NCBI GenBank assembly: GCA_022826705.1 | Contig: JAJDUJ010000024.1 | Location: 57,195-121,194 of the forward strand | DNA: 64,000 nucleotides | Source of the DNA: Acidimicrobiia bacterium | GTDB taxonomy: Bacteria; Actinomycetota; Acidimicrobiia; Acidimicrobiales; Bin134 | Direction: 5' to 3' | Shown: piece by piece, positions 1-8,662 of the stretch | Position numbering within the stretch: position 1 is the stretch's first letter | Layout of the letters: each line of letters opens with the position of its first letter | Program-made: the position numbers and the translations under genes | The notes under the pieces: model-generated | Seen by the model: the letters and a program-made list of their open reading frames with translations, nothing else | The model's database searches: none | What the model was told of the DNA's origin: nothing

Positions 1-833
1 GCGTGGGCGCCCGCTCGGGGCTGGTTGCCGACGCCACCGTGGGAGAAGCCCGCGACGCCACCGAACTGGGCCTTCCCGGGGTGCAGTCGCAACTGGTAGC
101 CGAGGTAGCGGCCACCGGCACCCCGACCGTCGTCGTCTTGATCAGTGGCCGAGTCCACACCCTCGAAGATGAGTCGGCGGCAGCCGACGCCCTGCTCTGG
201 TCGATCCTTCCCGGCGAGGAAGGAGGCGCCGCTATCGCCGATGTGCTGGTCGGTGCCGTTAACCCTGCGGGACGTCTGCCGGTCTCTCTGCCCAAACACG
301 TCGGCCAGATTCCGCTGCACTACGACATGCGGCGACGGGGCGACCGGTCGGAGTTCTACGGCAGCTACGTCGATTGCGAATCTGACGCGCTCTATTGGTT
401 CGGGCACGGCCTGTCGTACACCGCGTTTGAATATGGCGAGCCCTCAGTGACACCCGGGTCGACTACAGAGGCCACCACGATTGCAGTGCCGGTTGCCAAC
501 ACCGGGTCAAGCGATGGTGATGAGGTCGTGCAGCTCTATGCGACCGACGAGGTCGCCTCGGTAGCCCGGCCGATCCGCGAGCTCATCGGCTTCACCCGGG
601 TGACCATCCCCGCAGGAGAGTCCCGCACAGTCACCTTCACAGTCCACCCCAGTCGGCTGGCCTTCCACAGCCTCGACATGGCTCTGGTCGCCGAGCCCGG
701 AACATTCACTTTCCGAGTGGGGGGCTCACCATACGACTCCGCCATGAGAGAGATCCCGGTCAACCTCGCCGGCAACATCGCTCGCTACGACCGGCGTTCC
801 ATCATCGCCACCACGGCCGAGATCAGCATGTGA
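1..833 (+). CDS. Glycoside hydrolase family 3 beta-glucosidase, C-terminal part (cut by window start)
   Basis: About 277 residues of an enzyme that would hydrolyse terminal beta-linked glucose or related sugars. The visible part matches the GH3 C-terminal alpha/beta sandwich, with VVVLISGRV, a PGEEGG motif and NPAGRLPVSLP, followed by FGHGLSYT. A fibronectin type III-like domain typical of GH3 (about residues 150-235, with GDEVVQLY and RPIRELIGF) comes next. The reading frame is open back to the first base, so the N-terminal TIM barrel with the catalytic aspartate lies outside the window. It ends with TGA, 4 bases from the stop of the convergent gene. Sugar specificity cannot be told from this part. 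Confidence 0.9.
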   Translation, partial: VGARSGLVADATVGEARDATELGLPGVQSQLVAEVAATGTPTVVVLISGRVHTLEDESAAADALLWSILPGEEGGAAIADVLVGAVNPAGRLPVSLPKHVGQIPLHYDMRRRGDRSEFYGSYVDCESDALYWFGHGLSYTAFEYGEPSVTPGSTTEATTIAVPVANTGSSDGDEVVQLYATDEVASVARPIRELIGFTRVTIPAGESRTVTFTVHPSRLAFHSLDMALVAEPGTFTFRVGGSPYDSAMREIPVNLAGNIARYDRRSIIATTAEISM

Positions 834-837
834 GGGC

Positions 838-1635
838 TTAGGGCAGGTGGCGGTCCCACTCGTAGGGGATAACGGCGAAGAAGGGCGCCGCTAGGAGCGG
901 TGTCACTGTTTCCTCAGCCCATCGGTCCTCCAATATCGGCTGGAGTCGGCGGGCCACGTCGATCGGATCGCCGTCAATGAAGCAGAGGCTGACCTGCTTC
1001 GGACCCTCGTCGGGCGATGTCGGAGTGAGGAACCAGTCATAGCCCATGGATCTCTCCGGGTCGGAGACGGCCCACCACACCCCGGCAACGCCTTCGATGT
1101 CGACCAGACGGTCAGCGGCGGCGGCTCCAAGCTCGATGAGCAGATACGCCCCGAGTGCAGAGCGCCAAGGGAGGACGTCTGCTCCGGCAACAGCGCGTTG
1201 GGCTGCGAACTTGCCGATCACGGTGTAGAGGTCTCCCTCCACGGCGGGCAGCCGATGCGGCATTCGGCCTGCTTTGAAGAGTTGTTCCCCGAGACCGTAA
1301 AACGAGTCCATTGCCGTTTGGTCGGTAAACAGGTACACCATGACGTGGTCGGTGACCTCATAGCGGGGGTCAGCCGCAGCGCGTGCCGATCGGCATTCCG
1401 GCGTGGACACGAAGCGAAGCGATCCGCGGACCTCAGGCAGCCGATGCTGCTCGGCCCGATGGTCGAGCGTATGCCATGCCAAGTACTCGGCATCGCGGCC
1501 CTCTGGGTGGCGGGCCGATATCGACACGAACATCTCCGCAACGTCGCCGCGCCCCAGCGCCAACACTCCGGGGATCTCATCTGATGGTCTCCCTGAAGGG
1601 CTTGAGCGGGCGATAGATGAGGCGAAGCTGCTCAC
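838..1635 (-). CDS. Conserved hypothetical protein, probable dimeric alpha/beta-barrel fold
   Basis: A 265-residue protein of unproven function. The segment EYLAWHTLDH...RLPEVRGS resembles EthD-like dimeric alpha/beta-barrel proteins, where a W-H-x-x-x-H region precedes a conserved proline and glycine. A second half with LGAYLLIELG and a VAGVWWAVSD strand suggests a duplicated ferredoxin-like unit. It starts with GTG, overlapping the TGA of the upstream cupin gene by 4 bases (GTGA), so the two are probably translationally coupled. It is the last gene of the dioxygenase-P450-SDR-cupin operon, which suggests a small-molecule binding or ring-modifying role in the same pathway. That role is inferred from position only. 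Confidence 0.6.
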   Translation of the reverse strand: MSSFASSIARSSPSGRPSDEIPGVLALGRGDVAEMFVSISARHPEGRDAEYLAWHTLDHRAEQHRLPEVRGSLRFVSTPECRSARAAADPRYEVTDHVMVYLFTDQTAMDSFYGLGEQLFKAGRMPHRLPAVEGDLYTVIGKFAAQRAVAGADVLPWRSALGAYLLIELGAAAADRLVDIEGVAGVWWAVSDPERSMGYDWFLTPTSPDEGPKQVSLCFIDGDPIDVARRLQPILEDRWAEETVTPLLAAPFFAVIPYEWDRHLP

Positions 1636-2144
1636 GGCAACGGCTGGGCATCGAGCAGAACGAAGGCCAGGCGGGCCGGCTCGGTGCCTCGATTCTCCCA
1701 GTGATGGGCGGTCCCGCGCTGGACCACCGTGTCGTACTTGTGCAGGGTCACCTCGCCCTCGTCCAGTAGCAGGGTGACTTCACCGTCGAGAACCACCATG
1801 TAGTCGATCGTCCTGGTCGTGTGCATCCCTGGGCGGCCATCACGGTGGGTGACGGCTCCCTCTGCGGCGAGCCGTTCCGCGGTCTCGGCGGCTGCTCCCG
1901 GGGCGAGTTCCCGACTGGGGGGAAGCTCCACCATCCAGAACAACGAGCCCTGGGGCGGAGCCTCAAGGCGAGTCTCCCGCAACGCGGCATCGGTCACCTC
2001 CCCAGAGTTGTCTGCCGGAGAACCCTCCGTTGTCCAGATCTGCACTCGGCGCTTGTAGTCGTGGACATCGTCGAAGACGACAACCGACTTGCCGTCGGCA
2101 TCGTGTCCTGTGACCACGCGGCGGATCGTGTGGGCGTTGTCCAT
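1632..2144 (-). CDS. Cupin-domain protein
   Basis: A 170-residue single-domain cupin. The C-terminal half carries the beta-barrel signature: HTTRTIDYMVVLDGEV, then a glycine turn, then QRGTAHHWENRG. The N-terminal part (VVFDDVHDYK, VQIWTTEGSP) is typical of actinobacterial cupins encoded beside SDR and P450 genes. Potential metal ligands are the histidines of HTTRTID and GTAHHW. It could bind a small ligand or catalyse a simple metal-dependent reaction; the sequence does not decide. It lies 44 bases downstream of the SDR gene and overlaps the following gene by 4 bases. ATG start with a weak AGGCAG upstream. Confidence 0.75.
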   Translation of the reverse strand: MDNAHTIRRVVTGHDADGKSVVVFDDVHDYKRRVQIWTTEGSPADNSGEVTDAALRETRLEAPPQGSLFWMVELPPSRELAPGAAAETAERLAAEGAVTHRDGRPGMHTTRTIDYMVVLDGEVTLLLDEGEVTLHKYDTVVQRGTAHHWENRGTEPARLAFVLLDAQPLP

Positions 2145-2188
2145 CTTCTGCCTCGTTCCTTGTTGTTGGGGTTCTTCTGTAGCCGAAC

Positions 2189-2983
2189 TCAGAGCGGCAT
2201 TACCCGTCCGCCGCTGGCATGGATTGTGGCCCCGAGCATGGCATGGCTCGGCGCGGAGGCGGCATAGGCGATCACATCGGCTGCCTCGTCGACCCTCAGT
2301 ACCCGGCCCCAGGGCAGCAAGCCGCGGTGCACGACATTCAACATGTGCTCGTCTTGTTCGGGAGTTGGAGGATTCTCGCTGCCCATGCCCCCGGTCGAGA
2401 TGCCACCGAGGGCGACGACATTGACCACGATGCCGTAGGGGGCGAGCTCAGCGGCGGCCGACTTGGTCCAGGCAATCAACCCCCCTTTGGCGGCGTTGTA
2501 GAGGGATACCGGGCTCATGTCGGCGGGCGGCGGGTTGAACGGTGCCGTCGAGGCCACGCTCACCACCCGGCCGTAGTTGGCCTCCTTCATGGCCGGAACC
2601 ACTGCCTGAGTACACAGCATCGGACCGAGCAAGTTGACGCCGATCACTCGGTTGAATTCCTCTACCTCAAAGTTCTCGGTGCTGCTGGCCCCACCGATTG
2701 CCGCGTTGTTGACCAGGGCGTCAATGCGGCCGAACTCCCCGAGCACGGATTCGGCCATGTCGGCGACATCATCTCGATTCGACACGTCGGCGCGCACCCA
2801 GATCGCCCGCTGGCCGGTCTCTCCCATGACTGCCTCGACGCTCTGTTTCCCCCAGTCCTGGCGAATGTCCACCAGTGCGATGTCGTAGCCACGTTGGGCA
2901 AGGGCTCGCGCCGTTACCCCACCAACTCCCCAGGGCCGTGCCCCGGTGACGATGGCAACCCTGCTGTCGCTGCGAGTGCTCAT
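2189..2983 (-). CDS. Short-chain dehydrogenase/reductase
   Basis: A 264-residue NAD(P)-dependent oxidoreductase of the SDR family, probably interconverting an alcohol and a ketone. The cofactor region near residues 13-22 reads TGARPWGVGG, a longer variant of the usual TGxxxGxG. NNAA is at 92-95, and the catalytic set is S145, Y162 and K166. Asp39 after the second beta-strand favours NAD(H). An AGGAG site 8 bases before ATG supports the start. The first 4 bases overlap the P450 stop (ATGA), so it is coupled to the P450 and probably oxidises a P450-made alcohol. The substrate is unknown. Confidence 0.9.
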   Translation of the reverse strand: MSTRSDSRVAIVTGARPWGVGGVTARALAQRGYDIALVDIRQDWGKQSVEAVMGETGQRAIWVRADVSNRDDVADMAESVLGEFGRIDALVNNAAIGGASSTENFEVEEFNRVIGVNLLGPMLCTQAVVPAMKEANYGRVVSVASTAPFNPPPADMSPVSLYNAAKGGLIAWTKSAAAELAPYGIVVNVVALGGISTGGMGSENPPTPEQDEHMLNVVHRGLLPWGRVLRVDEAADVIAYAASAPSHAMLGATIHASGGRVMPL

Positions 2984-4275
2984 GTTTCATGCTCCTTTGG
3001 GGAATCGAAGGTGACCAACAACTGGGTGAGGCCGCGGAGGATATAGCTGTCCATGTAGTTGTAGATGTGATCGTCGGCGAGGGTCAGGTTAGGCAAGTCC
3101 AACATGGCGTTGGTACCCACTTTGCCCTCAAGGCGGGCCAGGCCCTGGCCGATGCAGTAATGCTCGCCATAGCCGAAGGCAACGTGGTCATTGGGGTCGC
3201 GGTCAATGTCGAACTCACCGGGCATTGGGCACAACTCGGGGTCTCGATTGGCCGCCGCGAATGCCACCCATGCGAACTCGCCTTTGGCCACTGGCTTATC
3301 GCCCAATTGGGTGTCTCGGGTGGCAACTCGAAACAACCCGGTCACCGGTGCTTCGTGGCGGAGGGCCTCCTCCACGAAGGCGGGCACCAGATCCCGATCC
3401 TCTGCCAGCCGGTCGCGCAACTCGTGATCGGTGGCCAGTCGATGGCCGATGTTGGCCAATAGCGTGGTAGTCGTCTCATTGCCTGCCAGCAGAAACTGTC
3501 TCAACGCGGTTATCCGCTCTTCGTGGGTCAAGGGCTCGCCGTCGACCTCGGCGTTGGCCACATCCGAAATCAGATCGCTTCGCGGCTCGGCCTGGCGCTG
3601 TTCGATCATGGCCGAGAAATAGTCCTCGAACTCGGACTCAGATCTGATGTAGCTGCGTACTTCGTCCCGGCTTGGGTTGGCCCGTCCGATGGGAATGGCG
3701 AAGTCATCCGACCATCCTTTGAACTTCCCGAGTTCTTCCTCGGGGACGCCAAGCATTCGGGAGATCATCACCATGGGCAACAAGACGGCGTACTCGCGAA
3801 ACAGGTCAGCCTGATCCCGATGGGCGAACTCAGCAACCAGCTGATCAGATACCGACATGACCTCGGGCTCCAGCGCCCGGAGGCGGGCAGGACGGAACGC
3901 CCTATTTAGCGCGCGGCGCTGTCGAACATGCTCGGGCGGATCGGCGGTGTTTAGCACCCGCCCCCGATTGCGGCTTCGGAAACGGCTGACCGCCTCAGCC
4001 ATTTCCGGCTCCATAGCAATAGCGGCGGTGTGATCTGCCACCGGATTCCGGAAGTCATAGGTCGCGGTTGGTGACCGGTTCGACCACGTTTCAGGGTCGA
4101 CAACGATGTCGTGCAGCAGCTTGTAGCTGGTTATGACCCAGGCCCCCATTGCCTCGCTATAGAAGGCCGGCTCCGAGGCCTCCCGCACGTCGTCGAAGAG
4201 CTGCCAAGGCGAAGCCAGCAGGTCTTCGTCGCGATCTAGCAGCCGCTGAATCCTGTCATCTAGTGAATCTGTCAT
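2980..4275 (-). CDS. Cytochrome P450
   Basis: A 431-residue soluble bacterial P450 monooxygenase. The heme loop FGYGEHYCIG places the axial thiolate at Cys374. The I-helix reads LLAGNETTTT (oxygen activation), and the K-helix ExxR is in EEALRHEAP. The ATG at 4275 is chosen over the in-frame GTG two codons upstream because GGGG lies 5 bases before it. The upstream dioxygenase gene ends 15 bases away and the downstream SDR overlaps by 4 bases, giving a tight operon. No ferredoxin or ferredoxin reductase is encoded nearby, so electrons must come from elsewhere. The substrate is not predictable; the family commonly hydroxylates terpenoids, steroids or fatty acids. Confidence 0.93.
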   Translation of the reverse strand: MTDSLDDRIQRLLDRDEDLLASPWQLFDDVREASEPAFYSEAMGAWVITSYKLLHDIVVDPETWSNRSPTATYDFRNPVADHTAAIAMEPEMAEAVSRFRSRNRGRVLNTADPPEHVRQRRALNRAFRPARLRALEPEVMSVSDQLVAEFAHRDQADLFREYAVLLPMVMISRMLGVPEEELGKFKGWSDDFAIPIGRANPSRDEVRSYIRSESEFEDYFSAMIEQRQAEPRSDLISDVANAEVDGEPLTHEERITALRQFLLAGNETTTTLLANIGHRLATDHELRDRLAEDRDLVPAFVEEALRHEAPVTGLFRVATRDTQLGDKPVAKGEFAWVAFAAANRDPELCPMPGEFDIDRDPNDHVAFGYGEHYCIGQGLARLEGKVGTNAMLDLPNLTLADDHIYNYMDSYILRGLTQLLVTFDSPKEHET

Positions 4276-4290
4276 CGCCACCCCGGATAG

Positions 4291-5115
4291 CTATTCGGCC
4301 GCCACTGGGCAATCGCCCTCCACGAGCAGCCGCCGCAGCACGCGCTCCCCTTCCCAGGGGTCGCGCACGGCAAAGTGAGCGGTGCAACGCTCGTCCCAGA
4401 TCACCACGTCTCCGTTGCGCCAGCGCCAGCGGCAGGTCACGCTGGGATTGGTGGCGTGTTCTGTGACGGCAGCCATGAAGCTGTGGCTGGCATGGTCATC
4501 CAGCCCTTCGATGGAGGCATCCCCAACGCAGAAGATCGCCTCTTCCCCCGTTTCAGGGTGCCGACGCAACAGGGGCTGGCGCACCCCTTGGAGATTGTCC
4601 CGCCAGATCTGCGGATCGAAATCTGGGAACAACTGCTGCTTCAGTCCAATAAGCGTGTCGGGCACGCTGTGCACTGTGGAGCGCTCCCGCATCTGCTCCC
4701 GCAGCTCGTCGGGCAGCCACGAGGCGGCCAGCACCAGGTTGGCCCACATGGTGTCGCCGCCTACCGGTGGAACATCGATCGCTCTCAAGATGCCGAAAGC
4801 AGGCGGGTTGGGCGCATAGAGCACATCCAAATGCCACCGGTCGGTCAGCAGCTGGTGGTCGCTCTTGACCCGCAACTCCGACGGCTCGGCCTTGTCGACC
4901 CCGGCGAGACGATCCATCGGATGGATCCACGGTTCACCCAGCGACTCAGCCAGACGGATATGGCCAGCATCGTCCAAGAACTGGTCGCGGACACCCACCA
5001 CCTTGTAGTCCAAGAGCGCTCTCCGCAGTTCCGCCGTCGTGTCAGCATCGAGTTCTCGCAGGTCTATATCCGATAGCTCCGCCCCAAGTGCCGCCGTAAG
5101 CGGTTCGATTCTCAT
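4291..5115 (-). CDS. TauD/TfdA-family Fe(II)/2-oxoglutarate dioxygenase
   Basis: A 274-residue non-heme iron oxygenase that couples 2-oxoglutarate decarboxylation to substrate oxidation. The iron triad is visible as H95 and D97 (RWHLDVLY) and H247 (TAHFAVRD). R262, 15 residues after the last histidine, fits the 2-oxoglutarate anchor. PPVGGDTMWANL is a typical TauD core segment. I chose ATG 5115, which has GGAGG 8 bases upstream, over an in-frame start 48 bases earlier. It is the first gene of the five-gene minus-strand operon. The family acts on taurine, phenoxyacetates, alkyl sulfates and other acids; the substrate here is unknown. Confidence 0.9.
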   Translation of the reverse strand: MRIEPLTAALGAELSDIDLRELDADTTAELRRALLDYKVVGVRDQFLDDAGHIRLAESLGEPWIHPMDRLAGVDKAEPSELRVKSDHQLLTDRWHLDVLYAPNPPAFGILRAIDVPPVGGDTMWANLVLAASWLPDELREQMRERSTVHSVPDTLIGLKQQLFPDFDPQIWRDNLQGVRQPLLRRHPETGEEAIFCVGDASIEGLDDHASHSFMAAVTEHATNPSVTCRWRWRNGDVVIWDERCTAHFAVRDPWEGERVLRRLLVEGDCPVAAE

Positions 5116-5251
5116 GCAGATGGCCTCCCGAAACCTGACACCCTTAGGCAAATGGCTTAGCACCCCTCAAGCCCGCTAACCATCCGGCCAGCGTTGCTGA
5201 TGATGAGACAATGCGCGTGTTTGCTGGTCGCAGCGGAGGCGAGCTCACCGG

Positions 5252-6337
5252 CTAAAGCTCGTGTCGGTAGTAGAGGAGCCGGAAGAATTCATTGCTGGCT
5301 GGTTCGAAGGTGGGATCCAACTGCCACCCCTCTCGCTCATAGAAGCGACGGGCCCGAAGGTGCTCCTCCACCACTCGCAATCGAGCTTCCGTGTGACCTT
5401 GATCAGATATCCACGCCAAGCCAGCGTCGAGAAGCTGAGTTGCAACTGGCGACCCCCACACTTCGGGGTCGACGTAGAGCATGTCTATTTCGGGCAGGTC
5501 TCGTGGCGTAGGTAGATCCTCGTCAGCCAGCACAACGCCGAGGACACGATTGCCAGGATCCACCGCGACCCACACCGCGATTGTTGGGGTATTGATTCCA
5601 TGAGCCCAGTCGTATCCTTGTCGCTTCCGCGCTGCCTCATCGAGGACATCTGGGGCCAATGAATCGGCATAGGCGGCGCGCCAAGACCGCAAGTAACACT
5701 CGCGGATGCCCGGGATGTCAGCGTCGATGGCCTCACGTACTGAGAACCCGATGGCAGCGTTCTGCTGGCTAGAACTGGGAGCAACAAGGGCTTGCCACCC
5801 GATCTTGGTTATGAACCAAGCAACGTCGATTCCGATTGTGGCCGGGGCATGGGGATCTACCTTTGACTCTCCGTCAAGGTGGTAACCGAGAGCATCGGGA
5901 ATGGCCCCACTCCTGGTGTTGGCCTTGTCGTGGTGGATTTCGACCCGTTCGATTTCGGGGACCTTGAACGCAGCAGACGTGAGGATGCGAGCCATCTCGC
6001 TGGCGTAACCCCGTCGGAGGTGATCTACGTGTACCCAGTAGCCGATTTCCAATGTCTGAGGGCTGGCGCGCCGGTGGAATCCGCAACCACCGACGACTTG
6101 GTCTTCCAGGAAGGCCCCGAACACGACCTCTTGACCGGCTTTCCAGTCATCCTCCCAGCGGCGAATAAGCGCTATCCGGTCGCGGTCGCTCAGAGGCTCG
6201 AACTCGATCCAAGACATCCACGGTCGCAGATGTTCGATGCTGTCTTGGATGGCGTCACGCAGAATCTCCATATCACTGACCCGCCAACGCCGCAAGACCA
6301 GGCGGGGGCCGACAACGACCTCCGGGAAAACACTCAC
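5252..6337 (-). CDS. Tandem GNAT-family N-acetyltransferase
   Basis: A 361-residue protein with two acetyl-CoA-dependent GNAT domains. Residues 1-170 are RimJ/RimL-like: LVLRRWRVSDME at the start, GGCGFHRRA and EIGYWVHVDHLRRGYASE, the last containing the acetyl-CoA pyrophosphate loop. Residues 198-361 form a second GNAT domain with IDMLYVDPEVWGSPVATQLL and a C-terminal RRFYEREGW motif. Starts with GTG. It stands alone between operons: 5164-5251 upstream of the dioxygenase gene and 6338-6436 before the next plus-strand gene hold no gene. The acceptor substrate is unknown; antibiotic or protein N-terminal acetylation are both possible. Confidence 0.87.
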   Translation of the reverse strand: MSVFPEVVVGPRLVLRRWRVSDMEILRDAIQDSIEHLRPWMSWIEFEPLSDRDRIALIRRWEDDWKAGQEVVFGAFLEDQVVGGCGFHRRASPQTLEIGYWVHVDHLRRGYASEMARILTSAAFKVPEIERVEIHHDKANTRSGAIPDALGYHLDGESKVDPHAPATIGIDVAWFITKIGWQALVAPSSSQQNAAIGFSVREAIDADIPGIRECYLRSWRAAYADSLAPDVLDEAARKRQGYDWAHGINTPTIAVWVAVDPGNRVLGVVLADEDLPTPRDLPEIDMLYVDPEVWGSPVATQLLDAGLAWISDQGHTEARLRVVEEHLRARRFYEREGWQLDPTFEPASNEFFRLLYYRHEL

Positions 6338-6436
6338 CTGCCAACACTTCCACAGTAAGTCGGGAATCTTCAGCAGAATTACGACTGCTCCAGAGGTCGC
6401 TGAGGGATCAAGGGTCGTCTATTTTGCAGGTCGTCT

Positions 6437-7516
6437 ATGACGACATGGAGCGAGTTCTGCAAACGGATAGAGGCCCTTGGCGAAGGCCTGGATGACGAGG
6501 GGCAAAGGCACTTGGCCAATCAGGTGGCTTGCTGGCTGACCTATGCGATCGGCCACGACGATCCCCGTCATCCTGCCTTCTTCCGGAGCAGCGATCCCGT
6601 GTACCAGTGGGGTGGGCCCAACGCCGATCAAGTGGCCCGTCGGACCGCGATCGACGGCGACGGGGTGTATCGGATCTCGGGCCACATGGGCGCCTGTGAA
6701 GAGTTCGTGCTCCAGATCAAGCTCGGCGCCACCCAGAGCGGCGGTGCAGGAGTAGGCCTGGAAGTGACCGGTTCCAGCCTCGGGCTGGGTCCGGGCGACG
6801 ATATCGACATCCTGCTCGGCGGCGAGACTCCCGACGACGAGGCCCAGAGCTGGCTGCCGCTTGACCCCCAGGGGTCGTTTGTGCACATCCGCGACTACTA
6901 CTTCGACTGGCAGCCCGCCGTGCCAGCCACGTTCGTCATCGAGCGCCTCGACACCGTGGGCGAGCCCAAGCCGAAGATCGATGCTGCCGCAATCCTCAGC
7001 ACCGCCCTGGGCGAGATCGAACATTCCTTCGAATTCTGGAACGGCTACCAGGAGCGCATGCTCGGCAACCAGCCCTCCAACACCTTCCTGCCCCCCGCTG
7101 GCATGGGCCGCGGTGTGAAGACCTTGATCTACAGCCACGCTGGCGTGGCCCTGGATCCCGAGGAAGCACTAGTGGTGAAAGTCGACCACGGGGGCACCAC
7201 TATGTGGGATGTCCAGCTCTACAACCGGCCGTGGTACGAGGCCCTCGACTTCACCAACCGGCTCACCTGCCTCAACCACGCTCTCATCGAGTCCGGACCA
7301 ATCGTGATCGCCGGCACCGACCCCGGCGGCGCCAACTGGCTCGACACCGAAGGGCGGGATTCAGTGCTCTGCACCTTCCGATGGTGGAACCCGCCCGACA
7401 CCCCCATTGTCGAGGCCCAGGTCATCCCCCTCAACGAGCTCGACCTCCCCCCGGTAGACCGTCAAGCTCAAATCGCCCGCCGCTCCTCCCACATCGCCTG
7501 GCGATACCGGACATGA
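6437..7516 (+). CDS. DUF1214-type conserved protein
   Basis: A 359-residue protein of a family often annotated as DUF1214 domain-containing. Shared marks with its two homologues in this window are an early YxxG/DP region, an ISGHMGACEEF strand, a P-E-E-A-L-V-V segment, and a C-terminal DPGGANWLDTEG followed by a tryptophan-rich FRWWNPP strand. There is no signal peptide or membrane segment. The family has no established reaction. It is 25 bases upstream of an SDR gene on the same strand and probably cotranscribed. Its occurrence beside P450, LLM and CoA-transferase genes hints at a role in hydrophobic-substrate metabolism, which is inference. Confidence 0.65.
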   Translation: MTTWSEFCKRIEALGEGLDDEGQRHLANQVACWLTYAIGHDDPRHPAFFRSSDPVYQWGGPNADQVARRTAIDGDGVYRISGHMGACEEFVLQIKLGATQSGGAGVGLEVTGSSLGLGPGDDIDILLGGETPDDEAQSWLPLDPQGSFVHIRDYYFDWQPAVPATFVIERLDTVGEPKPKIDAAAILSTALGEIEHSFEFWNGYQERMLGNQPSNTFLPPAGMGRGVKTLIYSHAGVALDPEEALVVKVDHGGTTMWDVQLYNRPWYEALDFTNRLTCLNHALIESGPIVIAGTDPGGANWLDTEGRDSVLCTFRWWNPPDTPIVEAQVIPLNELDLPPVDRQAQIARRSSHIAWRYRT

Positions 7517-7541
7517 TGGGGTGGGCCGCACAGGAGGTCTA

Positions 7542-8303
7542 ATGTCGACAAAACCGCTCACAGGAAAAGTCGCAGTCGTAACCGGCGCGGGACGTGGGAT
7601 AGGACGGGCCGCGGCTGAGCGATTGGCCCATGAAGGTGCCTCGGTCGTGCTGGCGGCCCGCTCCACGCATGAACTTGACGAGACCGCGGCCGGAATTGAG
7701 GAAGCTGGCGGGCGGGCCGAAGTGGTTGCGACGAATGTGACCTCGCGCTCTGAGATCCGCCGTCTTTTCGACCGAACCGAAGAGGTCTTTGGCCGGCTGG
7801 ACATCCTGGTGAACAATGCCGGCGCGATGCAGCCTCTCACCCCTGTCGGGGAACTCGCCGACGAAGATTGGGACCGCTGCTTCGATGTCAATGTGCATGG
7901 GGTGCACTTCTGCTGCGACACCGCACTCGAGCTACTTGCCGCGGGCGACGGCGGCCACATCATCGTGATCGGCTCGGGTCAGGGGCATTCACCCTCACCA
8001 GGAGCCGCCGCCTATTGCTCATCCAAGGCCGCCGTCTCGATGTACGTCCGCACGCTGGCGAAGGAGCTTCGGCCCCGGGGAATCACGGTCAACGAGATTG
8101 TGCCCGGCGCGGTTGCCACCGAGCTCCTGAGCTGGACGGTTGGGCTGCCGATGGACCGTCTCGCGGAGCTTGAGCCGGCACTCGGCGGGGATCGGGTCAA
8201 AGAACCCAGCGAAGTCGCTGAATACGTAGCATTTCTCGTTACCCGTTCACCACAAGATGGCCCAACCGGTCAGTGCTTCAGCCTCCTAGGGCGCGACCTT
8301 TAG
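7542..8303 (+). CDS. Short-chain dehydrogenase/reductase
   Basis: A 253-residue classical SDR oxidoreductase. TGAGRGIG is at residues 14-21, NNAG at 91-94, and catalytic S145, Y158 and K162 (AAYCSSK) are present. Arg40 after the second strand (VLAARS) favours NADP(H). ATG 7542 is chosen because AGGAGG sits 5 bases upstream; an in-frame GTG 21 bases earlier has no site. It follows the DUF1214 gene by 25 bases. It resembles 3-oxoacyl-ACP reductase (FabG-like) proteins, but such naming is unreliable for this superfamily. Confidence 0.92.
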   Translation: MSTKPLTGKVAVVTGAGRGIGRAAAERLAHEGASVVLAARSTHELDETAAGIEEAGGRAEVVATNVTSRSEIRRLFDRTEEVFGRLDILVNNAGAMQPLTPVGELADEDWDRCFDVNVHGVHFCCDTALELLAAGDGGHIIVIGSGQGHSPSPGAAAYCSSKAAVSMYVRTLAKELRPRGITVNEIVPGAVATELLSWTVGLPMDRLAELEPALGGDRVKEPSEVAEYVAFLVTRSPQDGPTGQCFSLLGRDL

Positions 8304-8317
8304 CCGGGCTTTTGTGG

Positions 8318-8347
8318 CCAAATGGTATCTGATCGGATACCATTTGG
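8318..8347. promoter_or_regulatory. 12-bp perfect inverted repeat, probable operator of the XRE antitoxin
   Basis: CCAAATGGTATC, 6 spacer bases, then its exact reverse complement GATACCATTTGG. It ends 3 bases before the ATG of the XRE gene. A possible -10 element TACCAT (8338-8343) lies inside the right arm, 7 bases before the ATG, so the transcript would be leaderless and the site would block polymerase directly. No Shine-Dalgarno sequence is visible. Autoregulation by the HTH protein is the natural reading and is inferred. Confidence 0.75.
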
Positions 8348-8350
8348 GGC

Positions 8351-8662
8351 ATGGACGCTGCTGAGGTGATCCGCACTGCTCGGTGCCGTGCTGGCCTTAC
8401 ACTGCGGGGCCTTGCTGCGGCAGCCAACACCTCCCACTCGGCGATCGCCGCCTACGAGGCGGGAGCCAAGATTCCGTCCGCCGCTACCGTCGATCGCATC
8501 GTTCGTGCCGCGGGCTTCGCCCTTGACCGGGAATTGTGTCTACGCGTGCGGGGAGACGACCGTCTTAACCGAGGCGACGAATTAGCTGCCCTGCTCGAGT
8601 TGGCCGCAGAATTTCCGGCCCGGCACTCCCCAACCCTCGAATTTCCCGCATTTGGAAAATGA
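8351..8662 (+). CDS. XRE-family HTH protein, probable antitoxin
   Basis: A 103-residue protein with an N-terminal helix-turn-helix of the Xre/Cro type (residues 4-58: IRTARCRAGLTLRGLA, then SHSAIAAYEAG, then P-S-A-A-T-V-D). The acidic and hydrophobic C-terminal tail (about 60-103) may bind the toxin. Its stop overlaps the start of the nucleotidyltransferase gene by 4 bases (ATGA), a hallmark of toxin-antitoxin cassettes. The perfect palindrome just upstream is the likely autoregulatory site. Confidence 0.8.
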   Translation: MDAAEVIRTARCRAGLTLRGLAAAANTSHSAIAAYEAGAKIPSAATVDRIVRAAGFALDRELCLRVRGDDRLNRGDELAALLELAAEFPARHSPTLEFPAFGK

